Assembly (NCBI GenBank): GCA_964571855.1
Contig: CAZNDO010000004.1
Coordinates: 133,482 to 197,481 of the forward strand
From: CAYYFX01 sp964571855
GTDB lineage: Bacteria; ARS69
Direction of reading: 5' to 3'
DNA: 64,000 bases
Shown here: piece by piece, positions 35,792 through 43,840 of the stretch
Layout of the letters: each line of letters starts with the position of its first letter
How positions within the stretch are numbered: the stretch's first letter is position 1
Position numbers and translations under genes: made by a program
The notes under the pieces: model-generated
Seen by the model: the letters and a program-made list of their open reading frames with translations, nothing else
What the model was told of the DNA's origin: nothing
The model's database searches: none

Positions 35792-36101
35792 CCCGGCGCG
35801 GGTCCGGGTCGCGGGGACGGGCGGCGCACGCCCTCCCGCGGCCCGTCGGGGCGATCCGGCGGCCGATTCCGGACCGAGTCGGGGCATGTCCCCAGGCCCC
35901 CATTCCCAGGTGACCCGCCCGGGCCTCTCCCCCGCGCCCCCGGCCCGCTGCCGCCCTCCCCGGCCCTGCGTCCCCGGTTTGCCGCCTCGGCGCTTCGCGA
36001 TACATTGGGATTCGGGGTACCCGGTGGACCAGCCGCGGGGATCGGGCCGGCGCCCAGGGGGGTCGCCGGCCGGGTTCCCGGCACACGGCCGAGGAGCAGC
36101 C
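35792..36101. other. 310-bp intergenic region before gltA
   Basis: Gene-free and C-rich in the middle (long cccc/ccgg runs). A promoter-like pair is present near its 3' end (35979-36006). No RNA gene or open frame with coding character was recognised. Confidence 0.45.
35979..36006 (+). promoter_or_regulatory. Putative gltA promoter
   Basis: TTGCCG, 16 bp, TACATT, in the only AT-containing patch of the intergenic region, 95 nt before the gltA ATG. Confidence 0.36.
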
Positions 36102-37403
36102 ATGGCAACGATCCAGAAGACGTTGGAGCGCAGGGTTCCGGAGTGGCGGCGCGAGATCCACGATCTGATCGCCGCCCACGGGGATGACCGGATCGGCGAG
36201 GTGAACGTGCGGCAGGCGTACGGCGGCGCCCGCGGCGTGAAGTGCATGGTCTGCGACACCTCGGAAGTCCCGCCGGACGTGGGGCTCCTCGTCCGGGACA
36301 CTCCCATCGCGGAGCTCAAGGACCGCACGCCGGAGGAGATCTTCTTCCTCCTGGTCGCCGGCGAGCTCCCGGACAAGAAGGCGACGAAGGCCCTGCACGA
36401 CGAACTCGTGGAACGCTCCCGCGTCCCGGCGTACGTGTGGAAGGTCCTCGATGCGATGCCGTCGAACTCCCACCCCATGTGCATGCTGGACACCGCCATC
36501 CTGGTGATGGAGCGGGAGTCGAAGTTCCGGGCGGCGTACACGGAGGGCCTCCGCAAGGAGGACTACTGGATCCCCACCCTGGAGGACTCGCTGGACCTCC
36601 TCGCGAAGCTCCCGGGCATCGCGGCCGGCATCTACCGCATGCGCTTCAACAAGGGCCGCCGCATCCCCTTCCAGAAGGACCTGGACTGGTCCGGGAACTA
36701 CGCGCGGATGCTGGGGCTGAAGGACCCGAACGGCGAGTTCGCGGACTGCCTGCGCCTGTACCTCGTGCTGCACTGCGACCACGAGGGCGGGAACGTGTCC
36801 GCGCACGCGTGCCACCTCGTCGGATCCGCGCTGTCGGACGTGTACTACGCGGTGTCGGCGGGACTGAACGGGCTCTCGGGCCCGCTGCACGGCCTGGCGA
36901 ACCAGGAGTGCCTGGGCTGGATCCTGCAGGTCGAGGAGAAGTTCGGCGGGGTCCCGTCGGACGAGGAGCTGGCCCAGTTCGCGTGGGAGACGCTGAACTC
37001 CGGCAAGGTCATCCCGGGATACGGGCACGCGGTGCTTCGCGTCACGGACCCGCGCTTCACGGCGTTCCGCGAGTTCGGCCTGAAGCACTTCCCCGAGGAC
37101 CCGGTGCTGCGGATCGTGGATCAGGTGTACCGGATCGTGCCGAAGGTGCTGCAGGAGCAGGGCAAGGCGAAGAACCCGTGGCCGAACGTGGACGCGGCCT
37201 CGGGCGCGCTCCTGTACCACTACGGTCTGCGCGAGTTCTCGTACTACACGGTGCTGTTCTCCGTGTCGCGCGCCCTCGGGATGTGTGCGCAGCTCGTGGT
37301 GAACCGCGCGATCGGCACGCCCATCGAGCGGCCCAAGTCCGTCACCACCGCCTGGATCCGCAAGCAGGTGGGAGCGGCGGAGCTGGAGGCCTCGGAGCGG
37401 TAG
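36102..37403 (+). CDS. gltA: Citrate synthase, mitochondrial (type I eukaryotic-like) class
   Basis: A 433-aa enzyme condensing acetyl-CoA and oxaloacetate. Catalytic residues are His263 (GPLHGLANQE), His309 (GYGHAVLRVTDPR) and Asp364 (NVDAASG). The stretch HCDHEGGNVSAH...LVGSALSD is the form seen in mitochondrial citrate synthases rather than in the common bacterial types. Length also fits the mature eukaryotic enzyme. GAGGAG precedes the ATG. It is a single gene followed by a strong hairpin. Bacterial enzymes of this class are known but uncommon. Confidence 0.94.
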   Translation: MATIQKTLERRVPEWRREIHDLIAAHGDDRIGEVNVRQAYGGARGVKCMVCDTSEVPPDVGLLVRDTPIAELKDRTPEEIFFLLVAGELPDKKATKALHDELVERSRVPAYVWKVLDAMPSNSHPMCMLDTAILVMERESKFRAAYTEGLRKEDYWIPTLEDSLDLLAKLPGIAAGIYRMRFNKGRRIPFQKDLDWSGNYARMLGLKDPNGEFADCLRLYLVLHCDHEGGNVSAHACHLVGSALSDVYYAVSAGLNGLSGPLHGLANQECLGWILQVEEKFGGVPSDEELAQFAWETLNSGKVIPGYGHAVLRVTDPRFTAFREFGLKHFPEDPVLRIVDQVYRIVPKVLQEQGKAKNPWPNVDAASGALLYHYGLREFSYYTVLFSVSRALGMCAQLVVNRAIGTPIERPKSVTTAWIRKQVGAAELEASER

Positions 37404-37431
37404 TCCCCGGCGAAGCGGGAGTCACGCGGGC

Positions 37432-37461
37432 GGGGGCCGGAGCGGGAGCGCTCCGGCCCCC
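37432..37461. terminator. Strong GC-rich hairpin between convergent genes
   Basis: A perfect 13-bp stem (GGGGGCCGGAGCG with its complement) closes a GGAG loop, 28 nt past the gltA stop. It can act in both directions for gltA and the convergent gene ending at 37561. There is no U-tract. Confidence 0.6.
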
Positions 37462-37560
37462 GTCGCTTGCCGGCCGGTCGCTCGCCCTTGCCCGTCGCCT
37501 GCGGCCCGCACCGTTCGGCCCCCGCCGCGGGCGGATGGCGCCTCCGGTCGCTGCGCCGCG

Positions 37561-37944
37561 TCACTCGCCGCCGGCCGGCGGGGCGTACCGCCAGCGGACG
37601 CGATCCAGGTCCAGCCGGTCGGCCAGCCCGATCAGATGCACGGGACGCGCGTACTGGACGAACAGCGGCTCGTGGCGCGGATCCCGGAGGGTCTCCGTCC
37701 CGGACGGAGGCGCCGACCGGGCAGGCGCGGCGCCGGGCGGAAGCGTGGCCGTCACGCGGATGGTGTCCATGGCCACCGACACCACCGGCGGTGGAGGGAG
37801 CAGCCCCGGGCCGGTCGGAACGGCCGGCCCGGAGGCCGCCGGCGCCTCCGGGGCCGCCGCCTGCGCCGCCGGCTCGGCCCCGCCGGCGGCGCCGACCGCC
37901 GCCACGAGCAGTCCGGCCAGGAAGGTGGGGACGATGGCGAGCAT
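37561..37944 (-). CDS. Small exported protein of unknown function
   Basis: A 127-aa protein with a signal peptide (hydrophobic VPTFLAGLLVAAVGAAGGA, cut near residue 23), an Ala/Pro-rich spacer, then a short beta-strand-like region (SVAMDTIRVTATLPP) and a C-terminus rich in Arg/Asp (RLDLDRVRWRYAPP). GGAGG lies upstream of the ATG, and third codon positions are GC-rich as in neighbours. I do not recognise a family. Confidence 0.6.
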   Translation of the reverse strand: MLAIVPTFLAGLLVAAVGAAGGAEPAAQAAAPEAPAASGPAVPTGPGLLPPPPVVSVAMDTIRVTATLPPGAAPARSAPPSGTETLRDPRHEPLFVQYARPVHLIGLADRLDLDRVRWRYAPPAGGE

Positions 37945-38061
37945 CCGGTCCTCCGCCTCGCCACTGTGACCTTGTCCCGGGGTTCCCGCAACCTGGCTCG
38001 CGCGCGTGCGCCACGCCGGCGGTACACTCCGCGCCCGGATCCCGCTCCCGGAGGTCGCCCG

Positions 38062-38604
38062 ATGCCCGTTCCGTCCGCCCCGTCCGTCCGCCCCGGTCCG
38101 GACGAGTACGCCCCCTACTACGCGGCGTACATCGCCGGGATCCCCGAAGGGGACATCGTGGATCGGCTCGAGAACCAGGGCGAGGCCACGTGCCGGCTGC
38201 TCGCGGACGTGCCCGAAGACCGGGGGAATCATCGCTACGCGCCGGGGAAGTGGAGCCTGAAGGAGGTCCTCGGGCACGTGAACGACGTGGAGCGGGTCTT
38301 CGCGCTCCGCGCGCTCGCGTTCGCGCGGGGCGAGCGGGCCCCGCTCTTCGGCATGGAACAGGACGAGTGGGTGGCCGCGGCGGGCTTCGACCGGCGCACG
38401 CTGCGTTCCCTGGCCGCGGAATTCCGCGCCATCCGCGGCGCCACGCTCCACCTCCTCCGCGGCCTCGCCCCGGGGGACTGGCCGCGGCGCGGCACCGCGT
38501 CCGGCGTGGAGTTCACGGTGCGGGCGATTCCCTGGATCCTCGCCGGCCACGAGCGGCACCACGTGGCCGTCATCCGGGACCGGTACCTTCCCCCCGGCTC
38601 CTGA
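38062..38604 (+). CDS. DinB-superfamily protein
   Basis: A 180-aa four-helix-bundle protein of the DinB/YfiT-like group, with likely metal-binding histidines in LGHVND (first helix pair) and GHERHHVAVIRDRYL at the C-terminus. KWSLKEVLGHV is the usual family opening. Members include thiol S-transferases (bacillithiol or mycothiol types) and damage-inducible proteins of unknown role. GGAGGTC precedes the ATG. Confidence 0.85.
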   Translation: MPVPSAPSVRPGPDEYAPYYAAYIAGIPEGDIVDRLENQGEATCRLLADVPEDRGNHRYAPGKWSLKEVLGHVNDVERVFALRALAFARGERAPLFGMEQDEWVAAAGFDRRTLRSLAAEFRAIRGATLHLLRGLAPGDWPRRGTASGVEFTVRAIPWILAGHERHHVAVIRDRYLPPGS

Positions 38605-38675
38605 CGGCCAAAGGACACGGACCGGGTGTGGAAGGGATCCCCGGAGCGCGGATCTTCCCGCGCCGAGGAGGAGTC

Positions 38676-39041
38676 ATGTCCCGCGTCGTCCACTTCGAGA
38701 TCCCGTCCGACGATCCCGCCCGCGCCCGCCGCTTCTACGAGCGCGCCTTCGGCTGGGCCTTCCAGTCGTGGGGCGGCCCCACGGAATACTGGCTCGCCAC
38801 CACCGGGAAGGAAGGCCCGGGGATCGACGGCGGCATCCTGCCGCGGCAGGCTCCCGGGCAGGCCGTTTCCTGCACGCTCGGCGTCGCGTCGGTGGACGAG
38901 TCGCTGCGTGCCGTGCTGGCCGCCGGCGGTGCCGTCACGGTGCCCAAGTCGGCGATCCCGGGCGTCGGCTGGCTGGCGTACTTCGCGGATCCCGAGGGGA
39001 ACGTCATCGGGCTGATGCAGGCGGACCCCGCCGCGAAGTGA
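38676..39041 (+). CDS. VOC/glyoxalase-like domain protein
   Basis: A 121-aa protein of the vicinal-oxygen-chelate superfamily, with VVHFEIPSDDPARARRFYERAFGW at the start and the closing strand WLAYFADPEGNVIGLMQ with the usual metal-site Glu replaced in part (GNVIGLM). Many close relatives (the AN-type YybH/CFP-30B group) have no known substrate. GAGGAG before the ATG. It is probably in an operon with the DinB-like gene 71 nt upstream. Confidence 0.85.
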   Translation: MSRVVHFEIPSDDPARARRFYERAFGWAFQSWGGPTEYWLATTGKEGPGIDGGILPRQAPGQAVSCTLGVASVDESLRAVLAAGGAVTVPKSAIPGVGWLAYFADPEGNVIGLMQADPAAK

Positions 39042-39134
39042 CCGGCGCCGACGGGCGGCGCCCCCGGGCCGCCGCGGACGCGGACCGTGCTATCCTCGCC
39101 GGGTCCGCTGCGGATCCCGAGGTGCGCCGCCCCG

Positions 39135-40565
39135 ATGCTCTTCAACTCGGTCGTCTTCCTCGTGTTCCTCGCGGTCGTGGTCCCGTTGTGGCTCGCCCTT
39201 CCGCGCCGCCTCGGGACGCCGTTCCTCGTCGCCGCCAGCTACTTCTTCTACGGCTACTGGGACTGGCGCTTCCTCTCGCTCCTGTTCGCCTCCACCCTGC
39301 TGGACTACTACGTCGCGCTGGCCCTGGCCCGTGCCGGCGACCCGCGGCGGCGCAAGGCGCTCCTTTGGATGAGCCTGGCCGGCAACCTCGGCATGCTGGG
39401 GTTCTTCAAGTACTTCGGGTTCTTCGTGGACTCGTTCGAGGCGATGACGGCGTCCTTCGGCCTCCCGCCGCTCGACGCCCTGCACCTGAACGTGGTGCTT
39501 CCGGTGGGCATCTCGTTCTACACCTTCCAGACGCTGTCCTACACGATCGACGTCTATCGCGGGCGCCTTTCGCCCACGCGGAACTTCGCGGACTTCGCGC
39601 TGTACGTGAGCTTCTTCCCGCAGCTCGTGGCCGGGCCCATCGAGCGCGCCACGCACCTCCTCCCGCAGATCGCGGCCGGGCGCCGGCCCGGGCGGGAGGA
39701 CTTCCGGGAGGGCATCGCCCTGGTGGGCATCGGGATGTTCAAGAAGGTGATGCTGGGCGACACGTGCGGGCGCATCGTGGACGCGATCTTCGCCGCGCCG
39801 GGGCACTACACGTCCTCCGAGCTGGCCGCCGCCCTGCTCCTCTTCTCCATCCAGATCTACTCCGACTTCTCCGGCTACAGCAGCATCGCGCGCGGCACGG
39901 CGCGCTTCTTCGGCGTGGACCTGATGGAGAACTTCAACCAGCCGTACCTCTCCGCCAGCATCACCGAGTTCTGGCGGCGGTGGCACATCTCCCTCTCCTC
40001 CTGGCTGCGCGACTACCTCTACGTCCCGCTCGGCGGCAACCGGAAGGGTCCCGTGCGCACGTACGTGAACCTCTTCGCCACGATGCTGCTGGGCGGCCTG
40101 TGGCACGGCGCGAACTGGACCTTCGTGGTCTGGGGCGGGCTGCATGGTCTGTACCTCGCCGTGCACAAGGCGATGCTCGGCGAGCGCAAGCCGGCGGAGC
40201 GCTTCGCGCCGCGGGGCGCGGCGAGCGTGGCCGCGTACCTCGGCAAGGTGATCACCACGAACCTGCTCGTGCAGCTCACGTGGATCTTCTTCCGCGCCCC
40301 GGACTTCGGCACGGCGTTCCTGTTCCTGCGCCGCATCCTGGCCTGGCACGGCGGCCCGCACGACGCGCAGCTCCTGACCGTCACCGCGACGTACCTGGCC
40401 GCCGCCGTCGCGATCGACGTGGTGGAGTACACGACCGGCGACCACGCGTTCCTCGCCCGCCTGGGGCCGGCCTTCCGCACCGGCATCTACGCCGGGATGT
40501 GGGCGGCCATCCTGATGTACATGTTCCAGGCTCCGCCCATGCCCTTCATCTACTTCCAGTTCTGA
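39135..40565 (+). CDS. MBOAT-family membrane O-acyltransferase (AlgI/PatA-like)
   Basis: A 476-aa polytopic protein that moves acetyl groups across the inner membrane for polysaccharide O-acetylation. Signatures: SYFFYGYWDWRF, FYTFQTLSYTIDVYRG, FFPQLVAGPIER, FWRRWHISLSSWLRDY (279-294) and GGLWHGANWTFVVWG with the catalytic His324. The best-known homologue is AlgI of alginate synthesis. The SGNH-like partner begins 10 nt after the stop. A TATCCT hexamer (39091-39096) could be its -10. Confidence 0.93.
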   Translation: MLFNSVVFLVFLAVVVPLWLALPRRLGTPFLVAASYFFYGYWDWRFLSLLFASTLLDYYVALALARAGDPRRRKALLWMSLAGNLGMLGFFKYFGFFVDSFEAMTASFGLPPLDALHLNVVLPVGISFYTFQTLSYTIDVYRGRLSPTRNFADFALYVSFFPQLVAGPIERATHLLPQIAAGRRPGREDFREGIALVGIGMFKKVMLGDTCGRIVDAIFAAPGHYTSSELAAALLLFSIQIYSDFSGYSSIARGTARFFGVDLMENFNQPYLSASITEFWRRWHISLSSWLRDYLYVPLGGNRKGPVRTYVNLFATMLLGGLWHGANWTFVVWGGLHGLYLAVHKAMLGERKPAERFAPRGAASVAAYLGKVITTNLLVQLTWIFFRAPDFGTAFLFLRRILAWHGGPHDAQLLTVTATYLAAAVAIDVVEYTTGDHAFLARLGPAFRTGIYAGMWAAILMYMFQAPPMPFIYFQF

Positions 40566-40575
40566 GGGGGATGCC

Positions 40576-41664
40576 GTGACGGGAACGATCCGGGCGGCGG
40601 GAAGTGCGGGACTCGGGCTGCTCCTCGCGCTCGCGGTGGTCGAGGTCTTCCTGCGCCTGTCCGGGGCGGTCCTTCCCTCCTTCGTCCGCGACGACGAACG
40701 GTTCGGCCGCGTCCTTCGCCCGGACATGTCCCTGCTCTTCGTGAACGAGGGGTTCTTCCTCGGCCGCACGAACGCGTGGGGCTACCTCGGCCCGGGCCCG
40801 GGTCCGGGCCTGGATCGCCCGGACGGCGAGCTGCGGGTGGCGCTGCTCGGCGACTCGTTCGTGGAAGGGTTCCAGATCCTCGATCGCCGCCACTTCCGCA
40901 GCCGGCTGGAGGCCGCGCTGAACGCGGACGCGTCGCGACCCGTCCGCGTCATGAACTTCGGATTCTCCGGGTTCAACTTCGCACGCGCCGCGGACTACGC
41001 GGACGCGTACGTGTCGCGCTTCGACCCGGATCTGGTCCTCTTCTTCGCGGGGATCGACGACTTCGTGCAGGAGTCCACGGACCTCGGCCCGCGCTTCCGT
41101 GCGGAAGGGGACTCCGTGGTCGTGGACCTCTCCTTCCGGGAGAGCGCGGCGTTCCGGCGCAAGCTGGCAGTAAGCGCGGCGCGGGACTTCTCGTTCTACA
41201 CGCTCCTGCGGAAGTGCGTGCAGCTCGTGAAGGAGGGGAAGACCGGTCTCCTGGTCCTGGAGAAGCTGCACCCCGCCCACGGCGCGCCGCAGGCCGAGAC
41301 GGATTGGGCGGGAAGCGACGCGGATGCGCCGGATCCCGCGAAGGACGCGGTCAACCGTCGCCTCCTCGGGAAGCTGGGCCGGTGGAACGACTCGGGACAT
41401 CCGAGGGTGGCCATCGTGGCGAAGCGGCCGCTGAGCGGGCGCTACCGCGAGTGGATCGAGGAGGCCGGGCTGCCCATCCTGGACCCGCAGCCGGCGCTCC
41501 GGGCGTCCCGCGAGCGCGGCGTGGACCCCAACTGGTGGCCCGTGACGAAGCGGCGCGGTCACTGGAACGACACGGGCCACGAGATCATCGCCCGGGAGCT
41601 CGCGGCGCCGGTGCGCGCGCTGCTCGACGGGGGCGGCGAACTCGCGGCGGCGGGAGCGCCATGA
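40576..41664 (+). CDS. SGNH-type O-acetylation partner (AlgJ/AlgX-like)
   Basis: A 362-aa protein with an N-terminal signal anchor (about 8-28) and an SGNH core: LLGDSFVEGF (block I Ser), MNFGFSGFN, FFAGIDDFVQE, and the C-terminal histidine in RRGHWNDTGHEIIAREL. In alginate and cellulose O-acetylation this protein takes the acetyl group delivered by the MBOAT and places it on the glycan in the periplasm. GTG start after GAGGGGGA. Overlaps the SDR gene (ATGA). The polymer is unknown. Confidence 0.78.
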   Translation: MTGTIRAAGSAGLGLLLALAVVEVFLRLSGAVLPSFVRDDERFGRVLRPDMSLLFVNEGFFLGRTNAWGYLGPGPGPGLDRPDGELRVALLGDSFVEGFQILDRRHFRSRLEAALNADASRPVRVMNFGFSGFNFARAADYADAYVSRFDPDLVLFFAGIDDFVQESTDLGPRFRAEGDSVVVDLSFRESAAFRRKLAVSAARDFSFYTLLRKCVQLVKEGKTGLLVLEKLHPAHGAPQAETDWAGSDADAPDPAKDAVNRRLLGKLGRWNDSGHPRVAIVAKRPLSGRYREWIEEAGLPILDPQPALRASRERGVDPNWWPVTKRRGHWNDTGHEIIARELAAPVRALLDGGGELAAAGAP

Positions 41665-42404
41665 ACGTCCTCGTGACCGGGGCGTCCCGGGGCATCGGAC
41701 GGGCGACCGCCCTCGCCTTCGCCGCACGCGGCGCGCGCGTGGTGGTCCACTACGCCACGAACCGCGACGCCGCCGCGGCCGTGCACGCGGCCCTGCCGGG
41801 CGGACCGCACGCCCTCGTGGACGCGGACCTCGCGACCCCGGACGGCGCGCAGCGGCTGTTCGACCGGGCGCTGGAGGCGGCCGGCTCGCTGGACGTGCTG
41901 GTGAACAACGCGGGCCTGTGGGAGGAGCACAAGGTGCTGGAGACCGGCTTCGCGCGGTGGAGCGGCGCCTGGGATCGCACGATCGCCGCGAACCTCACGG
42001 CCCCCGTGCACCTCATGTACTTCGCGGCCCGGCACATGGCGGCGCGCGGCGGGGGGCGCATCGTGAACGTCACCTCGCGCGGCGCCTTCCGGGGCGAGCC
42101 CGAGGGCCCGGCCTACGCGGCCAGCAAGGCGGGCCTGAACATCGCCGGCCAGTCTCTGGCGCGCGCGCTCGGCCGCAGCGGCGTGCACGTCTTCACGCTG
42201 GCCCCGGGCTGGGTGGACACCGACATGGCCGCGGACTTCCTGGCCGGCGCCCGCGGGGAGGCGATCCGCGCCGAGACAGCGCTCGGCCGCGTGGCCACGG
42301 CCGACGAGGTGGCCGCCGCGCTCGTCTTCCTCGGGCTGGACGCGCCCGCATCCATGACGGGCTGCATCGTGGACCTGAACGGAGCGTCCTACCTGCGCAC
42401 GTGA
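41661..42404 (+). CDS. Short-chain dehydrogenase/reductase (SDR)
   Basis: A 247-aa classical SDR with the cofactor motif TGASRGIG (6-13), NNAG (82-85), catalytic Ser139, Tyr152 and Lys156 (YAASK), and PGWVDTDMA. Closest in pattern to FabG-like 3-oxoacyl reductases and sugar/alcohol dehydrogenases. NADP preference is suggested by the basic residue after the second Gly. Coupled to the SGNH gene by ATGA, so its substrate is probably connected to the same glycan or acyl chemistry. Ends 13 bp from the convergent deaminase gene. Confidence 0.9.
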   Translation: MNVLVTGASRGIGRATALAFAARGARVVVHYATNRDAAAAVHAALPGGPHALVDADLATPDGAQRLFDRALEAAGSLDVLVNNAGLWEEHKVLETGFARWSGAWDRTIAANLTAPVHLMYFAARHMAARGGGRIVNVTSRGAFRGEPEGPAYAASKAGLNIAGQSLARALGRSGVHVFTLAPGWVDTDMAADFLAGARGEAIRAETALGRVATADEVAAALVFLGLDAPASMTGCIVDLNGASYLRT

Positions 42405-42417
42405 CGCGCGGCGCGCC

Positions 42418-42900
42418 CTAGCCCGGAGGTCGCGGCACGCCGGCCGCGAGCCCGCTCAGGTCCACCAGCTCGATCCCCAGCTCCGCGGCGATCTCGATCG
42501 ACCGGCGATCGCGGTAGAACTCCCCGTAGCAGATCCTGCGGATGGACGAGTTGGCGATCAGGCGGAAGCAGCTCCAGCACGGGCTGGCCGTGGTGTAGAT
42601 GTCCGCGCCCTCGATGCGCACGCCGTTGCGCGCGGCCTGGCAGATGGCGTTCGCCTCCGCGTGCACCGTGCGCACGCAGTGGCCGTCCTCCATCAGGTGG
42701 CCCGCGTCGCTGCAGTGCGGCAGGCCGCGGATGGAGCCGTTGTATCCCGTGGAGAGGATCGTCTTGTCCCGCACGATCACCGCACCCACGTGCTTGCGGT
42801 CGCAGGTGGCGCGCGTGGCCACCTGGCGCGCGATGTTCATGAAGTACTCGTCCCAGGATACGCGGGCGGCGATCCCCGCCACGGGCAGGCCGGCGCTCAT
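42418..42900 (-). CDS. dCMP deaminase (ComEB-like)
   Basis: A 160-aa zinc-dependent cytidine/deoxycytidylate deaminase. The zinc and proton-shuttle residues are His80, Glu82 (VHAEANAI) and Cys108/Cys111 (PCWSCF); ATCDRKHVGAVIVRDK and STGYNGSIRGLPHC are typical of dCMP deaminase. It supplies dUMP for thymidylate synthesis. The start overlaps the DoxX stop (ATGA). Confidence 0.9.
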   Translation of the reverse strand: MSAGLPVAGIAARVSWDEYFMNIARQVATRATCDRKHVGAVIVRDKTILSTGYNGSIRGLPHCSDAGHLMEDGHCVRTVHAEANAICQAARNGVRIEGADIYTTASPCWSCFRLIANSSIRRICYGEFYRDRRSIEIAAELGIELVDLSGLAAGVPRPPG

Positions 42901-43322
42901 CGGCCGAACAGGACCCGGTACCGCCCCGGGCCGGTGATCAGGAGCGCCGTGTACACCGTGCAGAGCTCCAGGGCGTGCGACGCCGCCTTCCAGCCCGAGC
43001 CCGGCTCGCCCGCCGGCAGGCTCAGGTGGTGCACCGCCGCCACGAGCATCGTGAACGCCACCATCGCGGCCGCCGGGCGCGCCAGGATCCCCAGCGCCAC
43101 GAGCGCGGCGGCCACCGACTCGGAGAACGCCGCCAGGAAGCCCCAGACGACCGGCAGGAAGGTGATCCCCAGGTTCCCCATCGCGCCGCCGATGCCTTCC
43201 CACCGCTCCGGACCGCCGGTGATCTTCGCCCAGCCGTGGAAAGCCACGAGGCTGGCGCCGACCAGGAGGCGCAGGAGAAGCAGGGCGAGGTCCGGCTGGG
43301 TGATGCCGCCACGTGCCGACAC
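42897..43322 (-). CDS. DoxX-family membrane protein
   Basis: A 141-aa protein with four hydrophobic helices and the DoxX pattern LLLLRLLVGASLVAFHGWAKI, ESVAAALVALGILARPAA. Relatives include subunits linked to quinol oxidases and many uncharacterised proteins; the role here is unknown. GTG start with GGAGG upstream. Followed by the dCMP deaminase gene with a 4-nt overlap, an odd functional pairing that may just reflect compact packing. Confidence 0.88.
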   Translation of the reverse strand: MSARGGITQPDLALLLLRLLVGASLVAFHGWAKITGGPERWEGIGGAMGNLGITFLPVVWGFLAAFSESVAAALVALGILARPAAAMVAFTMLVAAVHHLSLPAGEPGSGWKAASHALELCTVYTALLITGPGRYRVLFGR

Positions 43323-43379
43323 GAGTCCGCCTCCGTCCCAGGGGTGGAGTCGGGGCAGGGTACCACGCCGGAACGACGA

Positions 43380-43407
43380 GGGCCCCGCCGGTTTCCCGGC
43401 GGGGCCC
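43380..43407 (-). terminator. Intrinsic-type hairpin after cspA copy 1
   Basis: A perfect 12-bp stem (GGGCCCCGCCGG with CCGGCGGGGCCC) closes a 4-nt TTTC loop, 24 nt past the cspA stop. No U-tract follows. Confidence 0.62.
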
Positions 43408-43431
43408 CGACGAGCGGTCCCGTTGCAGGAG

Positions 43432-43644
43432 CTACTGCTGGACCTTCGTCACGTTCTCGGCGGCCGGGCCCTTCGTGCCGGCGACCACGTCGAACTCCAC
43501 CCGCTGCCCTTCGGTGAGGCTGCGGAAGCCCTCCATCCGGATGGCGGAGTGGTGCACGAAGACGTCCTTCTGCCCGTCGTCGCGCGTGATGAAGCCGAAG
43601 CCCTTCTCGTCATTGAACCACTTCACGGTGCCGGTCACACGCAT
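43432..43644 (-). CDS. cspA: Cold-shock protein CspA family (copy 1)
   Basis: A 70-aa single OB-fold protein with RNP1 KGFGFI and RNP2 VFVHHSAI. It binds single-stranded RNA/DNA and melts structure in transcripts. AAAGGAGA precedes the ATG. Its sequence is nearly identical to copy 2 at 44871, differing mainly by two inserted residues in the loop after SAIR. A perfect 7-bp dyad (43721-43737) lies in its 5' region. Confidence 0.96.
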   Translation of the reverse strand: MRVTGTVKWFNDEKGFGFITRDDGQKDVFVHHSAIRMEGFRSLTEGQRVEFDVVAGTKGPAAENVTKVQQ

Positions 43645-43720
43645 CCCCGGTCTCCTTTGTCGCTGCGTCGGAGTCCGGGCCTGCTTCGCAAGAACATCCC
43701 CACGTCCGACTTCTCATGTT

Positions 43721-43737
43721 CGCGGGAACCTCCCGCG
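43721..43737. other. Perfect dyad between the desaturase gene and cspA copy 1
   Basis: CGCGGGA-ACC-TCCCGCG. It sits 77-93 nt upstream of the cspA ATG and 104-120 nt past the desaturase stop. Could be an operator or part of a long cspA leader. Confidence 0.35.
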
Positions 43738-43802
43738 TCGGTGACGCTCCCCACCGCGGGCAGCGTCCTTCTCGAGCCGCCTTCCGGCGCCTCGATATCC
43801 CG

Positions 43803-43819
43803 GCCGGCGCGAGGCCGGC
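43803..43819 (-). terminator. Possible desaturase terminator hairpin
   Basis: GCCGGC-CTCGC-GCCGGC on the minus strand, 22 nt after the desaturase stop; 6-bp stem, no U-tract. Confidence 0.35.
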
Positions 43820-43840
43820 TTCCGTGCCGCCGCCCGTGCG

